Positions 47,516 through 57,386 of a DNA stretch of 64,000 nt are shown in pieces. Under the pieces are notes generated by a model. That model did no database searches and was not told where the DNA came from. It saw only the letters and a program-made list of their open reading frames with translations. The stretch covers positions 35,331,449 through 35,395,448 of the forward strand of contig NC_079491.1 in the NCBI RefSeq assembly GCF_020520425.1, in the 5' to 3' direction. The stretch's first letter is position 1. Each line of letters opens with the position of its first letter. The position numbers and the translations under genes are program-made. The stretch is from Spinacia oleracea (lineage: Eukaryota > Streptophyta > Magnoliopsida > Caryophyllales > Amaranthaceae).

Positions 47516-50500
47516 ATGGAAAACCTAATTAGGAGTGTGATTCAATCCACTCAAAGAATTCAAGTTCCTGTTGAACCTGATATTCAAGATGCAACAATGG
47601 AGGACGTTCTCAACAATTGCATTGAAAACAATGCTTTGGCACAGGAACGTGAAGAAGAGGAGGCAATGGAAGCTGAAGAACAACATATTATTTCTGATTC
47701 TGAAGGTATGAATAATTAATTATATGTTTGAAGTTAAAGTTATGGTTATAAATGTAAAAGTTAGGGATATTCCTGTTAAAGTTAGGTAAATGTGTTGGTT
47801 TGGCTGAAGTATTGGTGTTTGAAAAAGTTACAGATATCAAAGTTAAAGTTGAGGTTTTCAGAGTAAAAGCTAAGTAAGTGAAATGTAAAGTTATAGTTAT
47901 GCATAAAAGTTATAGTTTATACGTTCAAAGTTAAAGTTATAGTTATGAATGAAAAAGTTAGAGATATTCCTGTAAAAGTTATGTAAATGTGTTGGTTTGG
48001 CTGAAAATAGGTGTTTGAAAAAGTTACAGATATCAAAGTTAAAGTTGAGGTTTTCAGAGTAAAAGTTAAGTATTGAAATGTAAAGTTATAGTTATGCATA
48101 AAAGTTATAGTTTATACGTTCAAAGTTAAAGTTATAGTTATGAATGAAAAAGTTAGAGATATTCCTGTAAAAGTTATATAAATGTGTTGGTTTGGCTGAA
48201 AAATAGGTGTTTGAAAAAGTTACAGATATCAAAGTTAAAGTTGAGGTTTTCAGAGTAAAAGTTAAGTATGTAAAATGTAAAGTTTAGAATATTTGCTTAG
48301 ATTTTTAACATGATTTTAATAAAGAATTTACAGTTGTGGTTTTATGCATAAAAGTTATAGTTTGATGCATAAAAGTTAGCCTTGTTTAAATAGATATAAG
48401 ACTTGTTTTAGTAAAAGTTATAGTTTTATCCATAAAAGTTAGACTTATTTTAGTAAAAGTTACCCTTATTGTAATAAAAGTTATAGTTTTATGCGTAAAA
48501 GTTAGCTTGTTTTAGTAAAAGTTAGCCTTGTTTTAATAAAAGTTAAAGTAATTGCAATAACAGAACCGGATGAAGATATTGTTGGAACACTGATGGGATA
48601 CACTGCCGAAACACTGGAGGAACTTCTAGGTTTCTACGAAAAACATGCTAGTGAGGTTGGGTTTTCCATAAGGAAAGGAAACACGAGATTCAAAGTTGGG
48701 ACAAGAATCGTGCTTGAAAAGACATATGTTTGTTCAGCAGCAGGAGTAACAAACAATGGAAAGAACAAAAAGAAAAAAGTGCAAACAGTTGTTCCTGTAG
48801 TGCCCAAAAAAGAGAGAAAACCAAGACAAGTTTCGATCACGAGAACTCAATGTAGGGCTTGCTTGAGAGTGAAAATGAATTCTGAAGGCAGATATGAGGT
48901 TGTTAATCACGTGATAATGCACAACCATGATTTAACTAGAAGTCAATGGCACTACTTGCATAGATCTGAAAGGCAAATGACGGAAGAGAAGAGGGAGGCA
49001 ATTGAAACTATGCAAAAATCTGGTAATAGTTACATTTTGATAGTTAAACTTTTATGTTCTGTGTAAAAGTTATTGTTTTGATACTCATCCTTTTGTTACT
49101 GCAATCACCTTCTAAGATGAAAAAAGTTGGAAATATAAAAGTCACACTCATCTCAGTTAAAGTTAAGCTTTTTAAAGTAAAAGTTAGGTTAGAGTAGAAT
49201 GAGAACTGTCTTTAACTTTGACAACAATTTCCTTAACTTTAACCTACATAACAACAACTTTAACACATAAATTAACTATAAGGTGTTAAAGTTAAGTTAG
49301 TGACAATTAAAGTTTTAAAAGTTAAAGTTAAGCTTTTTAAAGTAAAAGTTAGGTTAGAGTAGAATGAAGATTGTCTTTAACTTTGACAACAATTTCCTTA
49401 ACTTTAACCTAAATAACAACAATTTTAACACAGAAAATTAACTATAAGGTGTTAAAGTTAAGTTATTGACAATTAAAGTTTTAAAAGTTAAAGTTAGCCT
49501 TTTTGTACTAAAAGTCAGGTCTGAAGAAGTAAAAGTTGAGTAAAGTTAAACATTTTGCCTAAACTATTATTTTATTTACATTCTTTTATGCTCAACTGAC
49601 AGGTCTGTCATGCACGGCTTCCTTTAACTACATGGCAATTGAAGCTGGAGGTGAAGAAAATTTAGGACACTCGAAGAAAGACCATCTAAATTACTGCACG
49701 AGGTTAAAAATGAAGCAAATAGAAGGAGGTGATGCACAAGCAGTAACTGACATAATGTATTTAGAGCTTGAAGGTGACCCAAACTTCTTTGTTAGATTTA
49801 GATTAGATGAAAAAGGCAAATTGAGGAGTTTGTTTTGGAGGGACTCTATGATGATGGAAGACTATGGAATTTTTGGAGATATAGTGGTTTTTGACACAAC
49901 CTATAGAACAAACAGGTATAACCTAATTTGTGCCCCAATAGTTGGAATAAACAACCACTGGAACAATTACATGTTTGGTTGTGCATTCATAGGAGATGAA
50001 AAGATTGAGTCGTTTGTGTGGCTTCTACAAACTTTCAAAAAGTCAATGGGAGGAAAAAGTCCAATATCAATCTTTACAGATCAAGATGCAGCAATGAACA
50101 ATGCCATCAATCAGGTAAAAATCCAAGATTTATCCTTTTCAGAGTCCTTAACTTTAACTTCATATTCCTCAACTTTAAGTTCATAGTCCTTAACTTTAAC
50201 TTCAAAATCTTTAACTTTAAGTTCAGAATTCTTAACTTTAAATTTAGAAATCTTAACTTTAATTTTAGAATCCTAAAGTTTAAATTTAGAATCCTTAACT
50301 TTAACTTTAGGATCCTTAACTTTAACTTTAACTTTAAAATTCTGAACTTTAACTTCAATATTCTTAACTTTAACTTCAAAAATCTCAACTTTTAAGATTG
50401 GGTTGTATATGCAGGTCTTTCCAGATTCAAGACACAGATTATGTGTATGGCATTTGCATCAGAATGCTATTACCAGATTCGGGGCATTGAAACGAGATCC

Positions 50501-52400
50501 AACTTTTAAGAAGACATTCAACTATTGCTTGTATAAGTGTGTCACAGTAGTTGAATTTGAAACCAATTGGAGATCAATCCTGCAACAATATGAGCTGATA
50601 GGGGAAGAGTGGTTTACAAATGTATACGATTTGAGAGAAAAATGGTGCCCTGCGCTAAGCAAAGACTTCTTTTCAGCTGGGATTTTGTCTTCACAACGAA
50701 GTGAAAGCACTAATCACGCCATCGGATTTAGAGAAAACAGAACAACAAGTTTCTATAGATTGTTCAAAGGTACAATACAGCGTTGGAGAAGTACAGAAAA
50801 GCAAGTTGAATTCTCTTGTAGTAAATCGGTTCCATCCTCGGCTTTACCACTATCTGGATTGCTGAAACATGCATCAGAAGTTTACACGTTGTCACTATTC
50901 AGAGACTTTGAGGAGGAATTTGGATATTCAATTGCAACAACAGCAAAATTAATTTGGAAACAAGGTAAATATCAGAATTTAAAGTTTCCATTTTTGAAAA
51001 ATTATAAAGCTAGTCTTTTTACTGTAAAAGTTATGCCTTTTTTATTAAAAGTTGATAAACTGAAATATAAAGTTTATTAACTTTTACTTCACCAGGGCTA
51101 ACTTTTATACATATTTTCATAACTTTAAGTAAAAAGTTAAAGTTAGGTTTTTTGTTTTAAAACTTAAGATTTTGAAGTTAAAGTTTAGGCATCTGAAGTT
51201 AAAGTTTAGAATTATGAAGTTAAAGTTAGGTTTTTTGTTTTAAAAGTTATGTAACCTGAAAAATTAAGTTTCATAACTTTAAGTACACCAGGGCTAACTT
51301 TCATATTGATTTTCCTAACTTTAAAACATGCTACTACTAATGCAGAAAATACTGAGTTCTATGCTGTGTCCATTGATGAAGAACCTTGGTCTGTACAGAG
51401 AGTAACATACATCCACGAGAGCCAAACAGTATCATGTACGTGTAAAAACTTTGAAGCTTCGGGATGGTTGTGCTACCACTGCATTAGGATATTGCACCTT
51501 CATTCGGCTAACCGGATTCCAGAACAGTACATCAAAAAGAGGTGGACAAAATCTGCCAAGTCATCAGTTTTTAACAAATTAGAAAATGAAAAACCAGAAG
51601 AGGTGCAGTACACACCTTGGCGCCAAACCATGGCTAGGAAATACTACAACCTTATCTTGAAAAGCCAGTCAAATGAGGAGACAAGAACCCTTATGGAGGA
51701 TGGTTATGCCGCTAGTGTGTCTCTGGTTGATGAACTTCTAGCGTCATTAAATGTTTCAAACACTGACGACGCTTCAACCACAGAAACAAGTGCAACAACA
51801 ACACCTGAAACAAGTGCAACAGCAGCACCTGAAACAAATGCAACATCAGCATATTAAACAAACTCAGCACCAGCAGGTAAAAGTTAATTGTTTTTTGGTA
51901 AAAGTTAAGATATTCACTGTTAAAGTTAAGTTAGAGATGACGAAAGTCTGTCTTAACTTTAGAATAAATTTCATAACTTTAACCTACAGAACTACAACTT
52001 TAAACCAAAAAAACTATAATGTGTGAAATAAAAACAGATTGGAACTCACATTTTCTTAAAAAGGGAAATATGTAAAAGTTACAATTTTATAAGTAAAAGT
52101 TAGGGTTTTATATGTTAAAGTTTAAATTTTATAAGTAAAAGTTATGATACAGTATGTTAAATGTTTGTAGGTACTCATGCAACAACAACAAGTGATACAA
52201 GTGTACAACAAGCAACAAGTTCTGAACCTGCAACAAACACAGCAACTGAACCTCCTATGGTGTTGGATCCTGAACGTTGCACAACAAAAGGAAGGAACAA
52301 AAGACCACGAGGACCGTTTGTCAAAAAGAAGAAGGGAAAAACTGCAGCGCCTCCAACAGCAGACTTTGGAACAATAACTCCAAATTTGACATTATTTTGA
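47516..52400 (+). CDS. FAR1-type MULE transposase gene
   Basis: Exons 47516-47705, 48564-49022, 49603-50114, 50415-50964 and 51346-51857 join in frame to a 740-residue protein. Order: acidic N terminus; FAR1 DNA-binding domain (LLGFYEKHASEVGFSIRKG, later CRACLRVKMN and HNHDLT); MULE DDE transposase with VVFDTTYRTNRYNL (first D), IFTDQDAAMNNAI (second D), RHRLCVWHLHQNA and SQRSESTNHAI (candidate E); SWIM zinc finger CTCKNFEASGWLCYHC. This is the layout of FAR1/FHY3-like proteins and their parent Jittery-type MULE transposases. The TAA at 51855-51857 interrupts a T/A/S-rich tail: the frame then continues to a donor at 51876 and an exon 52171-52400 ending in a basic KKKKGK-type segment, so the longer form would be 823 residues. 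The full catalytic set, the MULE-like surroundings and the repeat-filled introns favour a transposon gene over a host FRS gene. Confidence 0.88.
47706..48563. repeat. MULE intron 1: three 196-bp tandem units made of AAAGTTA motifs
   Basis: The unit recurs with markers such as gagatattcctg at about 47764, 47961 and 48157, and gtgttggtttggctgaa in each. Throughout, short words gtaaaagtta, aaagttaaagtt and aaagttatagtt recur every 10-25 bases on the plus strand. Confidence 0.9.
49023..49602. repeat. MULE intron 2: mixed AAAGTTA and TAACTTT arrays
   Basis: A block of about 165 bp containing aagctttttaaagtaaaagt, then tgtctttaactttgacaaca, then gttaaagttaagtta occurs twice (about 49155-49320 and 49320-49490). 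Within each copy the motif orientation switches, giving potential long-range stem pairing. Confidence 0.85.
50115..50414. repeat. MULE intron 3: TTAACTTTAACTT array
   Basis: Almost the whole 300-bp intron is a degenerate array of about 17-23-bp units like tccttaactttaacttcaga, in the opposite orientation to intron 1. The open frame on it encodes N-F-K-F repeats and is not a gene. Confidence 0.9.
50965..51345. repeat. MULE intron 4: AAAGTTA-rich
   Basis: Contains gaagttaaagtttaggcatc and gaagttaaagttagg repeats plus opposite-strand cataactttaagta words. Two related sub-blocks about 130-190 bp apart share agtaaaaagttaaagttagg-type and ccagggctaactttcata-type phrases. Confidence 0.8.
51877..52170. 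repeat. MULE intron 5: AAAGTTA-rich
   Basis: Follows the candidate donor at 51876 and ends at an acceptor ttgtag (52165-52170). Words such as gtaaaagttaag and cataactttaacc dominate. It is an intron only if the stop codon at 51855 is read as a later mutation. Confidence 0.7.
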
Positions 52401-53610
52401 TTCTTTTAATGTTCTTATCAAAAATAAAATTTAATTTTTTATTAAAGTTAAAGTTAAGGTTTATGAAGTTAAAGTTTAAGATTCTGAAGTTAAAGTTGAC
52501 TAGACTTGAGAACTTAGTAAAAGTTTGTTTTTACATTGAAAGTTTGAATATATACATTAAAATTTAGTGAAGTATAATATTTCTCTGAAGTGTATATATC
52601 TTTTAATCTGTCTTTTGTTCAAAAATGTAAAAGTTGAGATTTATATATTAAAAGTCAGGCTTGATACAGTAAAAGTTGAGGTATATTTGCTTAACTTTTA
52701 GCATAAAATTAACAACTTCTAATATGTTACGTAACTTTTTCTAAACATCGCCAAAACCCATGTTACTTGGACTGACTTGGATACGTGTCCAAGTGTCTAA
52801 CCTAGCTAAATTGTGAATTTTTTTTCGGATTTAAGTTGAAAATAAAGTTTCAAAGTGTTTGAAACCATGTCGGAGTGTCGAGGGTCTGACATGGATACTT
52901 AACGTACAATGAAGAATTGAAGTAATATACCAAAAACCAATATTATACTTAAAAGTTGAGAGTTTTGTACTTAAAGTTACCCTTTTTGTAATAAAAGTTA
53001 GATAAACTAATATTAAATTTTCTTAACTATTACAATAACAAGGCTAACTTTAATTATGATAATCTTAACTTTAAGCATAGAATCAACAACTTTAAATACA
53101 TGTTTCAGAATCCTAAACTTTAACTTTGGATTCCTTAACTTTAACTTCAAATGCCTAAACTTTAACTTTAAAATCTTAAACTTTAAGTTCAGAAACCTTA
53201 ATTATAACTTCAGACTCCAAAACTTCAACTTCAGATGCTTGAACTTTAACAACAGAATCCTAAACTTTAACTTAAGAACCCTCAACTTTAACTAAATTAT
53301 CCTAAACTTTAACTTCAGAAACTGAACATCACCAAAAACCAATATTATACTTAAAGTTGATCTTAACTATAACAATAACAGGGCTAACTTTAATTATAAT
53401 ATTCTTAACTTTAACCATAGAATCAACAACTTTAAATACATGTTTATAAGTTCTACTGAACATCACCAAAAACCAATATTATATGCCATACATACACAAA
53501 AAAGGCATTATACTCTAGAGAAATATTTTTGTGAAAATGTAAAAGTTAAGATTATTGTACTTAAAGTTAACCTTCATGTAATAAAATTTTAGTAAACTAA
53601 TATTAAAATT
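52401..53610. repeat. MULE 3' region with AAAGTTA/TAACTTT arrays and an embedded unrelated insert
   Basis: Same degenerate motif as the introns: plus-sense at 52440-52690, minus-sense at about 53040-53330. Between them 52757-52912 is different in style (acttggactgacttggatac...gtcggagtgtcgagggtctg) and resembles a dispersed plant repeat. A phrase with catcaccaaaaaccaatatt recurs near 53325 and 53460, showing local duplication. Confidence 0.75.
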
Positions 53611-53879
53611 TCATGCTGCAGGTTTCTTTGCCGTCCGTTTGGTAGGAGCTTGCTTCTTCTCTGGTGGTTCTACATTTTCGGGGTCAGATGCATCTGCTAC
53701 ATTCCTTTTCAGATGTTTTCTTGAAGTAAAAGTCTTCAACGGTTGTTTGTTGCCCTCTGCCGCATTATCATTCACATCTGCCACATTGTTATTCACCTCT
53801 GCCATATTACCCTTTGGTTTCTCGTTCTCATTGGCATTCTCCTCTGCCATATTACCCTCTGGTTTCTCGTTCTCATTGG
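53611..53879 (-). pseudogene. Convergent coding remnant, truncated by the Tat LTR
   Basis: A minus-strand frame ends in a stop at 53611-53613 and is open up to the LTR border at 53879. It encodes two copies of an NENEKP(E/K)GNMAE unit, an N/V/A/D-rich stretch, then a basic tail (SRKHLKRNVAD, EPPEKKQAPTKRTAKKPAA). I do not recognise the family. It is flanked by the same AAAGTTA sequence as the MULE gene and converges on it, as the two genes of MuDR do, so it may be the last exon of a second MULE gene. The Tat element removed or separated its 5' part. Confidence 0.5.
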
Positions 53880-54735
53880 TGTGAGGGGGTCGAAAACGCA
53901 CGAGGCTAATGCGTGACCTCGTCCCTCGTGGGTGTGACGCTTCTTTTTGTCAAATCAAGTGTAATTGGATTTCCTGTGAGTTTACACCCAATTGACTAGT
54001 AATATAGGAGCCGCCATTCAGTTTTTAACGACAATGAGAAAAACTGACAAAACCCGGTTATCGTGACATAAAGGGAGTGCAATTATGTTTGACCACGACG
54101 GCCGTAGGTTCCCTTGTGATCCCTGGTGGTGGGGATCGCTCAACGTACACCCGCAGGGTAGAGATTGAGGGTTCGGGGGACTGTAACTACCGAGAGGAGT
54201 ACTCGCTCTTCGATAACTCCAGAGGCAGGATATCCTTACTAGCTCAGCATAAATAATTGAAGGGACATGCGTTAACTATTAAACTAATCTGAGTTGATTT
54301 TAACAATATGAAACATATAATACTAAATCGAGCGCGATTATCTGATTTAGATCGTATTAAGGGACCTAGCATGATAATCCAATTTCCCAAAACATAATCT
54401 TTATTAGGCGTGATAGAACAATCAGATTTAATTAGTTTAACAGTTCATAAAAGGGCGAGGAAAGCAATTAAATCATAGAAAAGGGACACATTACGACGCA
54501 CCCTTGAGAGGTACGTCACGGTTCTCAGAAAACTAACCACTTTGACTTTTCTATTTCTCCTTTTATTTAACGAATCTCAAGTTATGGGAAAGGATACGTT
54601 CTGTTCGATTTATGGATCGATTGCGACAGAACGCGTGATCAATTTCGCAGCGTGAGGCTTTAGGCTTAGGGGTTGGAGTCAATACTCAGAATAATAATTG
54701 TGTGTTGTTGTTCTTTTCACGTCGAACTTAAGGCC

Positions 54736-54745
54736 CTATTTATAG
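54736..54745 (-). promoter_or_regulatory. TATA box of the Tat LTR
   Basis: CTATAAATAG on the minus strand, followed by GGCCTTAAG, inside the LTR where the U3/R promoter is expected. Confidence 0.6.
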
Positions 54746-54820
54746 AAAAGAGTTCGTGGAAAGATAGAATTGTAGAGTTCTAATCCATGAGGAATTAGGA
54801 AAGAATACGTCCCAGGTAAT

Positions 54821-54877
54821 TTCAGCGCCCAGACCTGGGCGCCGAAGATTTCGGCGCCCAGAGCCAGGCGTTGAAAA
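54821..54877. repeat. Paired-palindrome module A (in LTR)
   Basis: Two adjacent imperfect palindromes: ttcagcgcccag-acctgggcgccgaa (54821-54846, read in two halves) and ttcggcgcccag with ...caggcgttgaa. See the matching modules at 57160, 58106, 59732 and 63880. Confidence 0.9.
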
Positions 54878-55370
54878 TAGGATCTGGGCTATTTTCTTAG
54901 TCAGATTTGGATTCCTAGAATCCAGAGTATTTGAGACTTAATCGAGTCTTTTAGTGCGTATTAACCTTGTGACGGAATGCGTCTGGGCCCGTTACGAACT
55001 CTAGGCTCGTTAGGATTTTAATTAATGCGTGACTCTTATTTTCGAATCATATTAGGAATAGGATTCTCTCGTAATCTCTATCTCATTTAGGATTTATGTT
55101 GGAGTGCAACACCTAATTCTGACAGGTTTCTATCTTTTATGACTTGCCACTTTTAACAACTACCCATTACGGAAGTTACTATTTTTAGCAGGTTTCCATA
55201 AATAGCAGGTTTCTATAAATAGCAGGTTTCTATAAATAGCAGGTTTCGGGTGAAATGAAAAGGGGAATTGAGATTCGTTATTTTATAGGAGATGCGTTGT
55301 CAAGTGGAGATTTATGTTTTCATCATCGAACCTTCCCTTTCGGGAATGGGGACAAAAGTAGGTGTCTACA

Positions 55371-55387
55371 GTTAGCCCCCACTTTGA
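55371..55387 (-). promoter_or_regulatory. Polypurine tract of the Tat element
   Basis: TCAAAGTGGGGGCTAAC on the minus strand, touching the TGTAGACACC start of the 3' LTR. Confidence 0.75.
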
Positions 55388-55549
55388 CTGAGTCTTGGAG
55401 TAAGACGATGGTCAAAGTATTAGACGGAGTGGGTCAAACAAGTCATGGTGACCTGTTTTTGCGAGGGTCTCACGAGCCCCCGAGTGATAACATTTGACTT
55501 AAGGGTCATCACTTGAAGTGTCGACATATCCCTCACGTTTGTCAACGGA

Positions 55550-55634
55550 TAGTATAGAAACTTCCTCACTTTGTCATTGGAAGGATCTAAAGGTGCGTAG
55601 AAACTCCCTCACTTTATCATTGGGAGTAGCTACA
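55550..55634. repeat. Two-copy tandem repeat, about 43 bp
   Basis: gtatagaaacttcctcactt followed by tgtcattggaaggatct, then the related gcgtagaaactccctcactt followed by tatcattgggagtagct. Confidence 0.75.
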
Positions 55635-55784
55635 GAAGATGTTTTCGAAATCAAAGCTATAAAGTGTAATTGGGCCTGGCCAAGCCCAATCACGAGGCAA
55701 AAATGTTTTAAAGATTCTCATTTTCAGGGTTAGCTAAACGAGAAAACCTCCTTGTTTTTATGGGACGTAAAACGAAGGAAATCC

Positions 55785-55985
55785 AGCACATCATTCTTTT
55801 TTGGAAAAAACGGAAAACCATCTTTAAGAAAAGGAAAGCTACTCACATCGTTCTTTTTTTGGAAAAAACGGAAAACCAATCTTTGAAAAAAGGGAAAGCT
55901 ACTCACATCGTTCTTTTTTGGAAAAAACGGAAAACCAAAAGCTACTCACATCGTTCTTTTTTGGAAAAATGGAAAACCAAAAAAA
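55785..55985. repeat. Four-copy tandem repeat with ttcttttttggaaaaaacgg
   Basis: Units of about 43-60 bp starting near 55791, 55850, 55909 and 55952, each with catcgttc(t)n-ggaaaaaacggaaaacca and, in the longer ones, aaaggaaagctactcacat. Unit length varies by deletion of the middle part. Confidence 0.85.
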
Positions 55986-56005
55986 GTTATCGCTGCAGCG
56001 ACTAA

Positions 56006-56360
56006 GGACCTGCGCGGTTAGTGACGCAGACCCCGCCGGCTAAAGATGGCGAGCCTGTCCGCTAAGGGTGGACACCCCGTCCGATAGAAGTGGACGAATC
56101 TATTTTGAAATTTGTTTTTATTTTTTGAAAATAAGGACTTACGTGGTTTGCGCCGTAGACCCCGCCGGCTGAATATGGCGAGCCTGTTTCATTTTGTTTT
56201 TTGAAGATTCTATTTTTCGAAAACTGAGGATCTGCGCGGCTAGTGACGCGGACCCCGCCCGCTGAGGGTGGGCGAACCCTGTCCGCTGAGGGTGGACGTC
56301 CCTGAATTCGCGTGGTTCGTGATGTGATCTCGCCAACTGAGATGGGCAAGTTTCCTATTT
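56006..56360. repeat. Four-copy repeat of small GTCCGCTGAGGGTGGAC-type hairpins
   Basis: Copies begin near 56006, 56132, 56228 and 56310 with gga(c/t)ctgcgcggttagtgac or variants. Each contains one to three short inverted repeats of the form GTCCGCT-gaggg-TGGAC, GCCGGCT-aaaga-TGGC or CGCCAACT-gaga-TGGGC. The hairpin form is conserved although the sequence varies. Confidence 0.75.
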
Positions 56361-57159
56361 TTTCATCGTGATTTCTTTTTTGAGAATTTCTTTTGTTCAT
56401 TCTTGCAAGAGCGAATTCTTTTGAGGGATGCTCGAATTTAGTTGTGACCTGAACGTGGGTTGACAACGGGTTTAGACGGACCTTCGTGGTTTTGAGCTAG
56501 TCTTTTCGGCTCGATTTTTTCCACTACTTGGCCTTTGATCAGAGGACTATGTACAAGTGTCCATGACGACCCTTTTCTGAGGTCGAACCTGCTCTTTTGA
56601 GATCATCCAAACATGGGACGGCGTATAGCGCAGTCCGGGAATGTGATTTCGATTGCGCACTTTGGAGTATACTTTTCGCGAGCCCCCAAGCACTCGGGCT
56701 TTGTTGGTCATTTTTCGCATACTTCATAACGTCTTTTAATCATGTTTGGGGTCGTGCTCGTATGTGCGAGCGACCTTTCATAGTGGTGTGCTATTTTGGC
56801 GAAGTCGTGGGGTGCGACTTCAGTCTTCGGGCGACAAGGTTTAATATCATCCGGTTTAGCTTGGCCCGGATTAATCTTTGACAGACAAACATTTTTTTTT
56901 GAGAAACCAACGACTTAACAACATTTTTTGGTGTTTCGAAGAATGACCTTGATATTTCATATTTGTTTTGAAAAGTGTACATATATGTTTCTTGAGACAA
57001 GTCTAAGTTTCGACCAAGTTTACCATTCATTTTTGCTATTTGGGAGCTTAAAGGTGCTTTTGGGCTCGATCTTAATTGCAATAGGGCCTCGTGTCTAGCA
57101 ACACGGTTTTAAGTCTTTTCCTGCTCCGCGTTTTGTGAAATCTGGGCCTTGGGCTGCAT

Positions 57160-57217
57160 TTTCGGCGCCCAAGGCTGGGCGTTAATTATTTCGGCGCCCA
57201 GCTTCGGGCGCTGAAAG
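57160..57217. repeat. Paired-palindrome module B (upstream of antisense gene)
   Basis: ttcggcgcccaaggctgggc followed by gttaattatttcggcgccca and gcttcgggcgctgaaa. Same order and orientation as module A. Confidence 0.9.
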
Positions 57218-57296
57218 TCCTTTCCTGGCGAATTTTGACTTTCGAATTTCTTAACGCGTTTCCGAATGGGATCAGGATGTCACTTGATGCGTTCAG

Positions 57297-57307
57297 CTAT
57301 ATATAGG
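57297..57307 (+). promoter_or_regulatory. TATA box of the antisense gene
   Basis: CTATATATAGG on the plus strand, 80 bp before the ATG at 57387, followed by a pyrimidine-rich leader. This is the arrangement of an ordinary plant Pol II promoter. Confidence 0.6.
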
Positions 57308-57386
57308 GGCTAGATACGTCCCTATTTTCCATCAATCTCAATTTCCTTCTTTCTTTGCTGTGTTTTAGTTACTCCTTGCTTTCGTC

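Larger units (their letters stand above)
53880..55370 (-). repeat. 3' LTR of the Tat-type element
   Basis: 1,491 bp. In minus-strand sense it starts TGTAGACACCTACTTTTGTC and ends CCCCCTCACA. It carries palindrome module A (54821-54877) and a short direct repeat caggtttc(t/c)ataaatag x3-4 at about 55188-55250. Confidence 0.85.

Noticed and set aside
50018-50395. Frame encoding repeated N-F-K-F/L residues
   Set aside because: It is a translation of the intron 3 TAACTTTAACTT array. The real transposase exons on both sides splice precisely around it.
47516-52400. Host FAR1/FRS transcription factor gene instead of a transposon
   Set aside because: Not excluded, but all DDE residues are kept, the introns are repeat arrays continuing into the flanks, and a convergent partner lies next to it, which favours a MULE.
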